Made by a program: the position numbers and the translations under genes. A stretch of DNA of 64,000 nucleotides from Bufo bufo (taxonomy: Eukaryota; Chordata; Amphibia; Anura; Bufonidae), in contig NC_053390.1 in assembly GCF_905171765.1 (NCBI RefSeq), positions 505,458,301-505,522,300 on the forward strand, in the 5' to 3' direction. The notes under the pieces were generated by a model, which saw only the letters and a program-made list of their open reading frames with translations, was not told the origin of the DNA and ran no database searches. How positions within the stretch are numbered: the stretch's first letter is position 1; every line of letters begins with the position of its first letter. This document shows positions 51,855 to 63,584 of this stretch, in pieces.

Positions 51855-52920
51855 CAATCACACCACAAATTCATATGCTCAGCAAACACAACATAGAGTG
51901 AAATCAAGATCTCACCTTGTGGGTAGGATATACAGACGAGTGAAGCTGAAAACCAACGCAAAAATGATAAACAAGACATTACACGTCTTCTCCCACTTGC
52001 TGTAATTGAACACCTTTGTTACCTGGGAAATAAAAGACACTTTAAGAAGACGGCAGGAGGGTTGAAGTAAAAAGAGTTACTGTATGCCTAGCCTAAAAGG
52101 CTTGACGGCATGGTACACTCAGTTTTTCAGCTTTATCTCTCACGTCTTCATCTAAAGTTATGTATATAGCCTTAACATTAAAACTGCTTATAAATAACAT
52201 TGATTATTTCCTTATAATGGCACCTGTCAAGAAATGGGATATATTAGATCGGCAAGTGAACTGTCATTTCTTGAAGTTTAGGTGCTGGAAGCTAACGTAT
52301 AAGTGCCAGATACCATAGGACATCTTCAGAGGTCTTGTGGAATCCAAGCCTCAATGGGTCAGGACCTGCACAATTATGGCTAATCAGTGAGCAAAATTAG
52401 GAGGAAGTAGTTCCAGAATAAAAGGGAATGAAGAAAACAGACATGTGAATTTGCCCACTGAATTTAATGGGTAAGCGTTCAGGCCATGCGCTGTCCTTCT
52501 AAACTATGAGCCATTAGGAAGGGCAACAAAACTGACAAGCCTGTCACATTAACATTAGTTCCTAACTGGAATTTGTGATAAATTCACTAGAGATTTCCAA
52601 CCTATTTATGTAGGTGCACCTTATTTTGTGCCTGATTTAGTAGTAAAAACAGTCTAATTTCTACTCCATTCTAGGGCTGGCGTACTTTTCTGCCTCTGTT
52701 TGGTGAGTGGTAGGTTGTGCCTGATTTTGCCTACTTTCTTGGAGGCGTAAGGCTAATTTCAGCTGACTTGCGCAACATTTTTGTGGGTGTACTAATTAGA
52801 ACAGTCTTAGTGAATATGAACCTGTTGTACTGATGAACCACTAGAGGTCAGACTAATGCCAATATAAATAGTCGGCAAAGAATACACACCTGTCTAATTG
52901 AACCACTGATGATAATAATC
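51855..52920. other. Unannotated stretch
   Basis: About 1.07 kb with no frame, array or termini that I can assign. It could be single-copy host DNA or an old repeat. Confidence 0.4.
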
Positions 52921-53450
52921 ATCATGGCGGGGCGTGGCCAGCAGCCAAGATGGCTGAACGTGTGTAGGAGAGCTCCGTGGCCATTGCTACAGCTTTGACA
53001 AATCCTGGAACACAAAGCCCTTCTAAAGTTCATCCGACTGAGCCCTGCTGAATACAGAAGACAGCGCGCACTGGACTTAGCTTGCAGAGATATCGGGGAT
53101 AGCCGCGCCGAGAGCTGTACCGAGTGCCGGGACGGAACAGGTCAGGGGGAGAGAAGTGCACAGCACGAGCGGCAGCCCTGCAGAGTGCTCAGGCGCGACA
53201 GACAAGGAGAGATATAGGGGAGAGGATTAAGCGGAGGAGTACTGGTTGTACACATCGGAGGGAGAAAGCCCGACCATTGCGGCAGGCCCCACAGATTTCC
53301 CGCCAAACGGCCATCTTGGCGGCTTCCCCACAGCGCAGGGGTAGAAGAAGGAACTTACAGGCGGGCAAGCTCTGCTATCGGAGACACGCTGCACACATTT
53401 TCCCCACACAGTAGAGTGCAAAGACAAGCCTCTGCAAGAAGTCCCTTACG

Positions 53451-54205
53451 ATGGCACGCGGTCACCTCTACCGCAGAGGAATGTGCATACAAGGGCAAGT
53501 ACTGCATCAAATGTCTCAGCTCCTATAGTGCCTCCTGAGGTGGATCATGAAGAACTCACTCTTAGGCCTCATGCACACGACTGTTTTATTCCGTGTCCGT
53601 TGTTCCGTTTTTTGTGATTTTCTGCGGACCCATTGACTTTCAATGGGTCCGTTGAAAACTCGGCTAATGCACTGTTTGTCATCCGCATCCGTGATCCGTG
53701 GTTCTAGTCAAAAAAATATAACCTGTCCTTTTTTTTTTCACGGAAAACGGTTTGCGGACCCATTCAAATCAATGGGACCGTGAAAAAACGCGGAGGCACA
53801 CAAGATTGTCATCCGCGTCCGCGTCAGTTTTTTTCCTATCATTTGCATGGCAAACTTGACTTAGACTTTTTTTGCTTTCCTTCATGTCTGGTGATCCTCC
53901 AAAAATAAAGGAAGACACACGGAAACAAAAACGGAAACGGATCACGGAACAACGGAACCCCATTTTGCGGAACGGAACACAACAACAGTCGTGTGCATGA
54001 GGCCTTAAGCAAGTATCAGCTCAAGTCCTGGAAGCTATCACTGCATGCCAGACTTCTCTCACGGGAAAATTAGATGAAGTCAAAATTGATCTGGTATTAC
54101 TGCGCGAAGACCTGCATAACCTGCGAGAAAGAGTTCAGCACACTGAAGAGCGTATCTCACGCATTGAAGATACTACCTCCACTGTACCCAGATCCATATA
54201 TGATC
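53451..54205 (+). pseudogene. L1 ORF1 N-terminal part (coiled coil), split by a MITE
   Basis: ATG at 53451 (MARGHLYRRGMCIQGQ) is a plausible but unproved start. After the MITE one frame gives ITACQTSLTGKLDEVKIDLV and LREDLHNLRERVQHTEERIS to RIEDTT (54035-54170), a heptad coiled coil as in L1 ORF1p trimers. It is cut at 54205. Confidence 0.6.
53565..54004. mobile_element. Harbinger-type MITE, 440 bp, TSD TTA
   Basis: GGCCTCATGCACACGACTGT and its complement; TTA at 53562-53564 and 54005-54007. Same terminal sequence as the 50531-51851 group. Confidence 0.85.
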
Positions 54206-54680
54206 TTAAAGAGGACCTTTCACCAGAGGAAAGCCTCTAAACTAAGTATACAGAAGTGTAGAGCGGCGCCCAGGGATCCCGCTGCACTTACTGTTATCCC
54301 CGGGCGCCGCTCCGTTCTCCGGTTATAGCCTCCGGTATGTAAGTAGTTAGGGCAATATTCTTCACCTCGCCCGGAGAAGTCTCGGAGTGTCTAGCCCTGT
54401 GGAGACGATCCCCAAGACGCTAAGACCCTCAGCATAAATTGAGAACTGACTACCAGAAGACGTCAAAGAACTGGTTTGATTTAATTGACGTGTTTCAGAT
54501 ATGTTTAGATACAGCTGTTTGATTATGTCTAGTTCTACCTTAGGGCTTCAACTTTTACATGCTTTTACTTAAATTGTGATATTAATGCTGTAGCTGCAGC
54601 CAGCATGCTTCTGCCACACACCATCATTGGCAGATGCATCCCGGTTCTACTGGCCTATAGTCTGGATTGAGGAAAACAGT
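54206..54680. other. Partial TTAA-type MITE and unannotated sequence
   Basis: TTAAAGAGGACCTTTCACC at 54206 resembles the left end of a Kolobok/T2-like MITE; no right end was found. Beyond about 54450 nothing is recognisable. Confidence 0.35.
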
Positions 54681-54689
54681 ACGGCTAAA

Positions 54690-54722
54690 AAGGATAATAA
54701 TAATAATAATAATAATAAAAAT
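54690..54722. repeat. (TAA)n microsatellite
   Basis: About nine AAT/TAA triplets, at the left edge of the PLE 3 fragment. Confidence 0.9.
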
Positions 54723-54736
54723 ACTGATAAATACAA

Positions 54737-55420
54737 ATGGATTTCAAAACCACCTGTTCAGCCTTGTGTCCCCAGATTAAACACATAATCCAGAAGAACT
54801 GGAGAGTCCTGAAAAATGATGTGGTCATTGGCCCTATGATTACGGATAAACCACCGTTCATTTTCAGAAGGGCCCCCTCAGTTCGCACTAAAATAGTACA
54901 GGGGTGTTTGAAGAAAAAGACTAAGGCCACCAGCAAGAATAATTTTGTGTGGTGTGGTTTTTGTTCTGGCTGCAAAAATAGATCTATGATAGATAAGAAA
55001 CGTAGAATGCAAAATATAATATCTTCGTGCTCTAGTCAAAAAGAAATGAGAGTTAGAGGACACCTATCTTGTGAGTCTGCAGGGGTAATTTATGTGCTAG
55101 AGTGGCCCTGCAAGTTACAATATGTGGGTAGAACCCTAAGGAAACTTAAAACAAGAATCAGTGAATACATTGGGAATATAAGAAGGGGTCTTGAAACCCA
55201 CAGTGTATCCGCACATTTTAAAAAAGTTCATCAAAAAAATCCTGCAGGACAAGATTTGTGGGTGTTGAACACGTACATAAGAACTGGAGAGGTGGGGATG
55301 CGGTGAAACAAATAAATAAGAGGGAAGCACAGTGGATTTTTGAATTAAATACACTACATCCCAAAGGCCTTAATATCGAATGGGATATGAAAGCTGTTAG
55401 CATGGATTAATATAACATTA
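54737..55420 (+). pseudogene. PLE 3 linker and GIY-YIG endonuclease
   Basis: KHIIQKNWRVLKNDVVIGPM, PPFIFRRAPSVRTKIV and a Cys cluster CGFCSGCKNRSMI (about 54945-54990) make up the PLE linker. The nuclease follows: AGVIYVLEWPCKLQYVGRT with LKTRISEYIGNIRRGL (55080-55190) and THSVSAHFKKVH. Near 55275 the frame slips and continues as WRGGDAVKQINKREAQWIFE with LHPKGLNIEWD, the normal C-terminus. This fragment shows well what PLE 1 has lost between RT and nuclease. Confidence 0.85.
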
Positions 55421-55562
55421 TTCCAAAATAGGGTCTATATGGTTACCACTATAGTACTCATAGGCTTCCTCTCTGAAGGGTAGAGGGTGGGAATAATAGA
55501 TGGAATAAGGTAATGGGATTATATTAGGCATTATAAGGTAGTTGAGAGGTTCCAGATTTCCA

Positions 55563-55568
55563 TATCTT

Positions 55569-55618
<50 letters not shown>
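55563..55618. repeat. (ATATCT)n/(AT)n microsatellite
   Basis: Hexamer steps TATCTA grade into a pure TA tract of about 30 bp. Confidence 0.95.
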
Positions 55619-55621
<3 letters not shown>

Positions 55622-56255
55622 AATAGCTACATAGGGCAAGGTATTATACTGCCCACCGACCGAACTGGAATATTGTTAGGCACTCCGAGAACAGGGCACT
55701 AACTGGTAGATCTACGATCATGCTGCCATTCCAAGAGCATTTATATAGGCTGCGTGATGTTAGTGCGGTTAGTGCTATTGACAGAGTGATTTATGTATTT
55801 ACTGTTGTAACTGATTAATTATATGCCGTGATTTCTGCATTCATATTGTAACTGATTAATTATATGCCGTAGGAAATTTTATTCTACATATGAGAACATT
55901 ATGCAACTTTGTATTAATTTGTATTTTGGAAACCAGAAATGACATGTTATTCTAAGCTCATGTGATCATGGACTATTTAAATCAGCGTTCGGGTGGATTA
56001 GAGTGTGACGCCCCAGACGAAGTGTAAGCAAAACCAGGTCGGACAAGTTTTATATGCTTATACGCAAGTTAGTAATTACAATAAATTATATCTTTTAAAA
56101 ATGATTCGGGTATTGCACTATGATCTGTCCTTCTTGAAGGAAATCGCACTGCTGGTTGATATCGAGACCACTTATCGGGGATGCATCTGTGAACCTGAAA
56201 TATCTCTGTGAAGACCGCCTGTTTACGAAATAATCCTCATTCAAGCGTAGCGCGG

Positions 56256-56800
56256 ACCCATATGTACCGTATTTTTCGCCCCATAAGACGCACTTTCCCC
56301 CCTCCAAATGGGGGGGAAATGCCCCTGCGTCTTATGGGGCGAATGCTGACAGTTTTACATCGCAGGCTGCGATGTATATGCGAGCGGGGAGGGACTGGAA
56401 GGAGGAGCTGGGGGCGGCAATTTGCGGCAGGGCGGTGCAGTCACTGTAGTCCGGCTCCGCCGCTCCAGTGCTGCACTATACAAATATAAAATGTCTCATT
56501 CAATTAAAACTGATTAAACATGCCCCCCCACTTTTAATATTACCGTACACCCTAACCGCTTCTGTAGAATGCAGGCAGGCAGGCCGGGCGGCAGCATAAC
56601 TCCCTGATGTCACATGCCTGCGCCGCCTACTTTATGAATGAAGCAGGCTGAGCAGGCCATCCGGCCTGCCTGCATTGTACAGAAGCGGTTAGGATGTACG
56701 GTAATATTAGGAGTGAGGGGGCATGTTTAATCACATAATTGAATGAGACATTTTATATTTGTATACTGCAGCACTGGAGCTGCAGCGGCGGGGGGGGGGG
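56256..56800. mobile_element. Unclassified MITE-like region with large palindrome
   Basis: ACCGTATTTTTCGCCCCATA at 56267 pairs with CTTATGGGGCGAA at about 56331, a hairpin. Then 56460-56780 is an inverted repeat with arms of about 130-150 bp (AATATTACCGTACACCCTAACC near 56538 against GGTTAGGATGTACGGTAATATT near 56687; ATACAAATATAAAATGTCTC against its complement). Confidence 0.6.
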
Positions 56801-56904
56801 GATGGAATCTGTGGATAACAGTTTTATGGGGATGGCCCAGTTAAGGGGTGGGGGGGTCTGTGGATGGCACTGTTATGGGGTGGGGGGTCTGTGAATGGCA
56901 CATA

Positions 56905-57505
56905 TATAACAGTGCCAGCCACAGATCCCCCCTGTAACTGTGCCAGCCACAGATCCCCCCTGTAACTGTGCCAGCCACAGATCCCCCCTGTAACTGTGCC
57001 AGCCACAGATCCCCCCTGTAACTGTGCCAGCCACAGATCCCCCCTGTAACTGTGCCAGCCACAGATACCCCCTGTAACTGTGCCAGCCACAGATCCCCCC
57101 TGTAACAGTGTCAGCCACAGATCCCCCCTGTAAGTGTGCCAGCCACAGATCCCCCTGTAACTGTGCCAGCCACAGATCCCCCCTGTAACAGTGTCAGCCA
57201 CAGATCCCCCTGTAACAGTGTCAGCCACAGATCCCCCTGTAACAGTGTCAGCCACAGATCCCCCCGTAACAGTTTCCATCACAAATCCCCCATAACAGTG
57301 CGTCATCCACAGATCCCCCCATAAGTGCGTCATCCACAGATCCCCCCATAAGTGCGTCATCCACAGATCCCCCCATAACAGTGCGTCATCCACAGATCCC
57401 CGCATAACAGTGCGTCATCCACAGATCCCCCATAACAGTGCCATCCCCAGATCCCCACATAACAGTGTCCTTCACAGATCCCCCCATAACAGTGAACCCA
57501 GCCTT
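56905..57505. repeat. Minisatellite of about 26-30 bp (CAGCCACAGATCCCCCCTGT)
   Basis: About 20 units of GCCAGCCACAGATCCCCCCTGTAACTGT, turning rightward into variants with GTCAGCCACAGA and then GCGTCATCCACAGATC. The gradual change along the array shows stepwise local amplification. Confidence 0.95.
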
Positions 57506-57519
57506 ATAACTCTAGTATA

Positions 57520-59745
57520 ACAGTATCGGAGGCAGAGATAACTACGCATCTGGAAGGTATCTCCCTCCCCAAACTTTCTGCGTCCCAAAGTGCCCAACTG
57601 GATCAACCGTTTAGCTTGGACGAAATAACACAAACCATTTCAGACCTTAATAACGGGAAATCTCCTGGCCCGGAAGGGCTTCCCAAAGAGGTATATGCTA
57701 AATATGCAGAAGTAGTAGCTCCCCAACTATTATCCACATTTCATTTGGCCTTGGAAATGGGATGCTTGCCCAACTCATTTACGGAAGCCACTATAATACT
57801 CTTACTTAAACCTGATAAAGAACCCTTAGAATGCAGTTCATAGAGACCTATAGCGCTGCTAAATGCAGACTACAAAATCTTGACCAGAATCTTGGCTACG
57901 CGTCTTAATCAGGTAATTCTGTCATTGATACACCAAGACCAAACAGGTTTTATGCCAGGGAAGTCCTCTACAGAAAATATCAGACAGGTTCAGGTGGTTG
58001 CACAGATGGGATATTTACTAGATGCAGACTGGGCCCTGGCATCACTAGACGCCGCAAAGGCATTTGACTCAGTAGAATGGGCTTACTTGTTGGGGTGCAT
58101 GCAGGGGTTATGGGTTTGGCCCAAAGTTCTTCAGATGGATCACTATTCTGTACAGTAACCCGGTAAGGAGGCTACTGATAAATGGGGAACTATCAGAATG
58201 CTTCCCTCTCCACAGAGGAACGAGACAAGGCTGCCCCCTGTCACCACTTTTATTTGCTTTGGCAATAGAGACGCTGGCAATTAGGGTAAGGAGTAGCAAC
58301 AACATAAACGGAGTGACCATAGGAGGGAGAGATCCGCATAGGATCATATGCTGATGATATGATCCTATATTTATCATCTCTGGATACTTCCCTTTCCAAT
58401 ACAATAGCTCTGATAGATGCATTTGGGGAGTTCTCAGGACTGAGAATCAACTGGGAGAAATCTGTATATATGCCTCTCGGCAGGACAGCCTGGACAGGTC
58501 CCTCCTACGTGAAACAACAAAAAGTCTTAGACACATTAAAGTATCTAGGCGTACACATCACCAAAAAAATTCCCAGGCCCTGACACTTAACGTTTACCCC
58601 TTAATTGAGCATATACAACACAAACTTCAAAATTGGAAGACACTGCCGATATTAGTGGCAGGACACATTAATCAAATTAAAATGATTATACTCCCCAAGG
58701 TCCTTTATGTCTTTCAACACTCGGAGGTGCATATTCCCAAATCAGTGTTTAAAGAGTTAAACTCACTAACCAGAGCCTTTATCTGGGGCAGATCTCGTGC
58801 CAAACTTAGTTTAGATATACTAAAACGCCCCAAAACATAGGGAGGTATGGCATTACCGGACTTTTACATTTATTATCTACCGGGCCAATTAAGGCTCATA
58901 CATACCTGGTATACAACCGATGACCTGAATTGTCACACGTTATGGTCAGTTCTGGAGATGCCTCCTAAATTCCTGAAGCCACTTCTGCCGCTGCATAACC
59001 TAGCCCAAACAGAATGGAGGAGGCTAAAGCACTGTCACAATTTACAGAAGTTGTTTCTGATATTCCTCTGTGGGGCAACCAATCGCTGCTGCAAACGCTG
59101 GTGGTTATGGGAGCAGACAGATGGCAATTGGCAGGGGTTATAACCCTTGGAAACATTTATAATCAGGGCGTATTAATGACGTTTGAGGCACTATCACAGA
59201 AATACAATATCCCCAGAACCCATTTCTTCTCATATTTACAACTTAGATTCGCCATACAGAGTAAATTCCCAAGTGGTGGCCCAACAATCTCTAGGTATCC
59301 ACTCATAGGAGTCGTCAAAACTCAAGGTCCTAGAGGGCTAGTATCAGTAATCTACTCACACCTGGTACAGGCGAGGGTTAGCACTAATCCCCTCACAGTA
59401 ATTGACAAATATAAAAATTTGATACCCACACTTGCAGAAGAATCCATACCAGCTTTATTAGAATCCCATTTACAAGTATCATCAGCGGTCAATAACAAAA
59501 TAATCCAATTATATATTATTAATCAGGCATATCTCACACCAACTAGGTTACATAGAATGGGTAGAGCTGTATCCATGGCATGTCCTCGGTGTGGAGAACT
59601 GGAGGCAGATTTCTGGCACATGATATGGAGATGCAGCCCGATTGCCATATTCTGGGGGGAGGTGACTGCATTTCTCTCTAATCTGTTGCCGGTTCAGGTG
59701 GATTGCACCCCTGAGGTTTGCCTACTGGGAATAATGAATGAAGAT
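57520..59745 (+). pseudogene. L1 ORF2 relic: reverse transcriptase and C-terminal region
   Basis: RT blocks in order: ITQTISDLNNGKSPGPEGLP (57628), a stop at 57841, RPIALLNADYKILTRILATR, IHQDQTGFMPGKSSTENIRQ, ASLDAAKAFDSVEWAYL, RGTRQGCPLSPLLFALAIET (after a shift near 58130), then SYADDMILYLSSL (near 58345, after another shift) with the catalytic YADD. The C-terminal part runs in frame 59014-59745 and has CPRCGELEADFWHMIWRCSP, the Cys-rich tail motif. L1 ORF2 copies element RNA at a nicked target; this copy has many stops and shifts. Confidence 0.88.
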
Positions 59746-60356
59746 ACAGCCAGGTCCATAAATATTGGGACAACTACACAAATCTAACATTTTTGGCTCT
59801 ATACACCACCACAATGGATTTGAAATGAAACAAACAAGATGTGCTTTATCTGCAGACTGTCAGCTTATTTAAAGCAGGTACTATTTTATTATTAAGCTCT
59901 TCCTTTATAGGGGATTTGGAGCTCTCTGTCTAAAAAGTACTATACATATACAATGCATCTTACAACTGTGGCGAGGAGGAGAGTGAATGGAGAGGCTTCA
60001 AGCATATCTGCTGACACTCTATTTAAAGTCTTTGGGAATGATAAAAGCAGCTAAGTACAGCTCTTGGCCATGTCTGGAAATCTCAAACTTTGAGTTGAGT
60101 GGCAGACTCCGCTAAGTTTCTGTTCAAACTCTTCACCATGGTCGTGTGATGAGGAGGAACAAGGGACCCCATTCTGGTGAAAGGCGGGGGTCCCAGGAGT
60201 GATACATTTTTCACCTAATATGCGGATAGTGTCCTTTGTGGGACAATCCCCTTAAAGTGAATCTCCAATTTGCATTAGTTTCTACAGGTCATTGTAAGGC
60301 CCTCTGCTCTTTATCATGTTCTTTTTTACTTATTATATTAATTTCATATTGTTTAA

Positions 60357-60661
60357 GGGCCCATTCACACGACCGTATTGACTTGAATGGGTCCGCGATC
60401 TGCAAGATACGGCAAAAGGTAGGACACATCCCATTTCTGTAGTACGGAGGCGCGGACCTGAAAGCCCACTGAAACACTTGGAAGCCCTTCTGTGGACTTT
60501 CAGCTCAGTGCCTCCGCATATCCTGCGGATTGCGGACCCATTTAAGTCAATGGGTCTGCATCCGCGATGTGGAGTTCTCAAGGCCATGCCCCTGTTTTGA
60601 AGACCACTATTTGCAGTCCGCAACACAGGCACGGTGACCCTACACATGTGTGAATGGGCCC
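60357..60661. mobile_element. Short MITE, 305 bp, TTAA on both sides
   Basis: GGGCCCATTCACACGACCG at the left and TGTGTGAATGGGCCC at the right; TTAA at 60353-60356 and 60662-60665. The interior resembles the Harbinger-type group (GGGTCCGCGAT, GCGGACCCATTTAAG), so the apparent TTAA may be a TAA/TTA site in context. Confidence 0.75.
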
Positions 60662-60665
60662 TTAA

Positions 60666-60795
60666 GAGTGTGGGACACAAACCCAATGAGGTAAGGGGAG
60701 AATATACAAACTTCATGCAGATGTTACCCTTAGTTGATTTGTTCCCAGGACCCCAGCACTACAAGGCAACAACGCTAACTACTGAGCACAGTCTT
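60666..60795 (-). mobile_element. tRNA-derived SINE fragment, minus strand
   Basis: Minus strand reads GTAGTTAGCGTTGTTGCCTT, GTAGTGCTGGGGTCCTGGGA, then ACATCTGCATGAAGTTTGTA, the same SINE type as at 26606 with a decayed B box. Its 3' part is missing at the MITE. Confidence 0.65.
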
Positions 60796-61106
60796 TGCTG
60801 AAGACCTCTAACCAGCACCTGCACTTCTTTTAGTTCATATTACTAAGCCCCTAGGAAACCTTCTTATTCTCACTTGAGGGTATTTACATCCAAATCAGGT
60901 GAACGGTGCAGGAATTACAACAGTTTGCATATGTGCCTCCCACTTGTTAAGGGACCAAAAGTAATGGGACAATTGGCTTCTCAGCTGTTCCATGGCCAGG
61001 TGTCTGTTATTCACTCATTATCCCAATTACAATGAGCAGATAAAAGGTCCAGAGTTCATTTCAAGTGTACATTTGCATTTGGAATCTGTTGCTCTCAACT
61101 CTCAAG

Positions 61107-62144
61107 ATGAGATCCAAAGAACTGTCACTATCAGTGAAGCAAGCCATCATTAGGCTGAAAAAACAAAACAAACCCATCAGAGAGATAGCAAAAACATTAG
61201 GCGTGGCCAAAACAACTGTTTGGAACATTCTTAAAAAGAAGGAACGAACCGGTGAGCTCAGCAACACCAAAAGACCCGGAAAACCACGGAAAACAACTGT
61301 GGTGGATGACCGAAGAATTCTTTCCCTGGTGAAGAAAACACCCTTTACAACAGTTAGCCAGATGAAGAACACTCTCCAGGAGGTAGGTGTATGTGTGTCA
61401 AAGTCAACAATCAAGAGAAGACTTCACCAGAGTAAATACAGAGGGTTCACCACAAGATGTAAACCATTGGTGAGCCTCAAAAACAGGAAGGCCAGATTAG
61501 AGTTTGCCAAACAACATCTAAAAAAGCCTTCACAGTTCTGGAACAACATCCTATAGACAGATGAGACCAAGATCAACTTGTACCAGAATGATGGGAAGAG
61601 AAGAGTATGGAGAAGGAAAGGAACTGCTCATGATCCTAAGCATACCACCTCATCAGTAAAACATGGTGGTGGTAGTGTCATGGCGTGGGCATGTATGGCT
61701 GCCAATAGAACTGGTTCTCTTGTATTTATTGATGATGTGACTGCTGACAAAAGCAGCAGGATGAATTCTAAAGTGTTTCGGGCAATATTATCTGCTCATA
61801 TTCAGCCAAATGCTTCAAAACTCATTGGACGGCGCTTCACAGTGCAGATGGACAATGACCCAAAGCATACTGCAAAAGCAACCAAAGAGTTTTTTAAGGG
61901 AGAGAAGTGGAATGTTATGCAATGGCCAAGTCAATCACCTGACCTGAATCCGATTGAGCATGCATTTCACTTGCTGAAGACAAAACTGAAGGGAAAATGC
62001 CTCAAGAACAAGCAGGAACTGAAGACAGTTGCAGTAGAGGCCTGGCAGAGCAGCACCAAGGATGAAACCCAGCGTCTGGTGAGGTCTATGCGTTCCAGAC
62101 TTCAGGCTGTAATTGACTGCAAAGGATTTGCAACCAAGTATTAG
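61107..62144 (+). pseudogene. Tc1-type transposase with a single in-frame stop
   Basis: 345-residue frame from ATG 61107 (MRSKELSLSVKQAIIRLKKQ). DNA-binding HTH (PIREIAKTLGVAKTTVWNIL about 26-45) and a GRPR-like RPGKPRKTT; second HTH (STIKRRLHQSKYRG). Catalytic residues: D in TDETKINLY directly after the stop (about 152), D in FTVQMDNDPKHTAK, E in NPIEHAFHLL, with 34 residues between the last two (DD34E). TAG at 61554-61556 takes the place of the usual Trp of the LWTDE-like motif, so a single G-to-A change explains it. It is otherwise intact. Confidence 0.92.
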
Positions 62145-62398
62145 AAAATGAAAGTTTGATTTATGATTATTATTTTGTCCCATTACTTTTGGTCCCTTAA
62201 CAAGTGGGAGACACATGTGTAAACTGTTGCAATTTCTACACCGTTCATCTGATTTGGATGTAAATACCCTCAAATTAAAGCTGACAGTCTGCAGTTAAAG
62301 CACATCTTGTTTGTTTCATTTCAAATCCATTGTGGTGGTGTATAGAGCAAAACATTTTAGAATTGTGTCGATGTCCCAATATTTATAGACCTGACTGT

Positions 62399-62690
62399 AT
62401 ATGGGACCATTACACAACAATTTTTTTAAGGGAAACATTTTTCATGGCACGTAAATGTATTGCTTTGAGATGGTACGACCCCAATATGCTGAACTTGTCC
62501 ATGTGGAAACTGCAGATAAATCGGATACTACCATATATAGTGTTGGTGTTCAAACACTGCAATAAACCACAAAAATTTTACAGGGTCTGGGGCCTGTGGT
62601 GTGAATCACCCCAATATTTGTACTCAACCTCGAGACTGCGACAAGCTTTGTCAGAAGCTCGAGGATCCATGGTTCAGTCAGCTTAGAGGG
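62399..62690 (+). pseudogene. L1 ORF2 C-terminus, after the Tc1-type insertion
   Basis: ARKCIALRWYDPNMLNLSMW and INRILPYIVLVFKHCNKPQK (62445-62570) match the L1 ORF2 tail, continuing the frame lost at 59745. It ends near 62690, before a short 3' UTR. Confidence 0.8.
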
Positions 62691-62883
62691 ATCATCTGAA
62701 TGTAATGTATTATATCACTCTATTCACTGATATGAGATGTTGCTAATAGTGCAGTGAGTGATTGGAGAAATTGAATGTAAAGAAACGTTAACTCTGTTTG
62801 TATTAAGAATTGTAACTGGAATATTTGATCTTGATGTCATTACTCTGATGTTAATAAAAGAGTAAAAAAAATAATAAAATCAT

Positions 62884-63540
62884 TGTAACGGAACGCCTGG
62901 CACCCCGACTGGGTACCTTCGTTGATGGATGCTCCTAGTGCTTCCGGAGGACTCCAAGCACTCCACTCGACACCGTAACCACCACAGACCCCACCAACCG
63001 CTGCAGCTTGGTTGGGGTCTTGCCATCCTCCACCCACGCTGGATCCAAGACCGGGCTTCAGCTTCCAGTGGGTGAACCTCACTTCCTTCACAGACCGATA
63101 CAGGAACAACGAACAGGAACAGCTTTTACAAGAGCTAGGGGTTATATCCAGGGGAGTATACAGCGTATAGCAATCCCCACACACATGAGACGAGGCTCTA
63201 TGTTGAATGTAAAACAGGAACTCGCTTTATTGACCACACAAGCATTGCCTTTTATACACATTTCCAACAAGGGTACCACCCCCGTTGACCTGGTGGGGAA
63301 CTGAGGACATAACATAGCAGCCAATCATTTACAGTTTTACAGTTTAAAAAAAAAACCTATACATTCAACAAACACAATGGCATTGCTTGTGACGCAATCA
63401 ATAACAGAATAGGCATTTCTGTGACGCAATTAACAACACAATGGCATTGCCTGTGATATATTTAACACAATTGACTTAATTACTCACAGGCATAAAATAC
63501 ACATTTTTCCCAACCACAGAAAACACCCCAAAACACCACA
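62884..63540 (-). repeat. Probable solo LTR, minus strand
   Basis: Plus strand begins TGTAACGGAACGCCTGG and may end ACACCACA. On the minus strand AATAAAGCGAGTTCC (about 63220) is a good poly-A signal. It starts right after the L1 poly-A tail. No target duplication was found, so limits and class are tentative. Confidence 0.4.
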
Positions 63541-63584
63541 TATCCCCATAAAAGTCACATCCCCTGATAGCCTCGACCTGGGTG

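Larger units (their letters stand above)
52924..54205 (+). mobile_element. L1-type LINE 5' end: leader and start of ORF1
   Basis: GGGGCGTGGCCAGCAGCCAA then GATGGCTGAACGTG is the start expected of an L1 5' leader in this group; ORF1 begins near 53451. A MITE splits it at 53565-54004. The LINE stops at 54205 against another element, so most of ORF1 and all of ORF2 are absent here. The ORF2 relic from 57520 could be the same copy or another. Confidence 0.65.
54730..56215 (+). mobile_element. Penelope-like element 3, 5'-truncated tail
   Basis: Linker plus GIY-YIG protein (54737-55420) followed by a long non-coding 3' tail. RT is absent. The right limit is uncertain; a region near 56005-56040 (CCAGACGAAGTG...) looks like a decayed hammerhead repeat. 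Confidence 0.7.
59868..60867. other. Insertion in the left end of Tc1-type element 2
   Basis: About 1 kb of foreign sequence with a MITE (60357-60661) and a minus-strand SINE piece (60666-60795). The remainder (59870-60350) has no assignable feature. Whether this is one or several insertions is unclear. Confidence 0.5.
59747..62397 (+). mobile_element. Tc1/mariner transposon 2, TA duplicated, itself interrupted
   Basis: CAGCCAGGTCCATAAATATT at 59747 and CCCAATATTTATAGACCTGACTG ending 62397, with TA at 59745-59746 and 62398-62399. About 120 bp of each end are inverted (for example CCACCACAATGGATTTGAAA). Sequence 59868-60867 interrupts the left end: the right end shows the joined form AGCTTTAATTTGAGGG (complement). 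Confidence 0.9.
57520..62882 (+). mobile_element. L1-type LINE, 5'-truncated, split by Tc1-type element 2
   Basis: ORF2 relic at 57520-59745 and 62399-62690, with a 3' end after TTAATAAAAGAGTAAAAAAAAT near 62865. The Tc1-type element (59747-62397) lies inside ORF2. The 5' half (endonuclease) is absent. Confidence 0.85.

Noticed and set aside
56005..56045. Possible hammerhead in the PLE 3 tail (CCAGACGAAGTG...)
   Set aside because: CAGACGA lacks the required U of CUGANGA and no GAAA follows at the right place; at best a decayed copy.
56824..57405. 193-residue Gly/Trp-rich minus-strand frame
   Set aside because: Translation of the 26-30-bp minisatellite.
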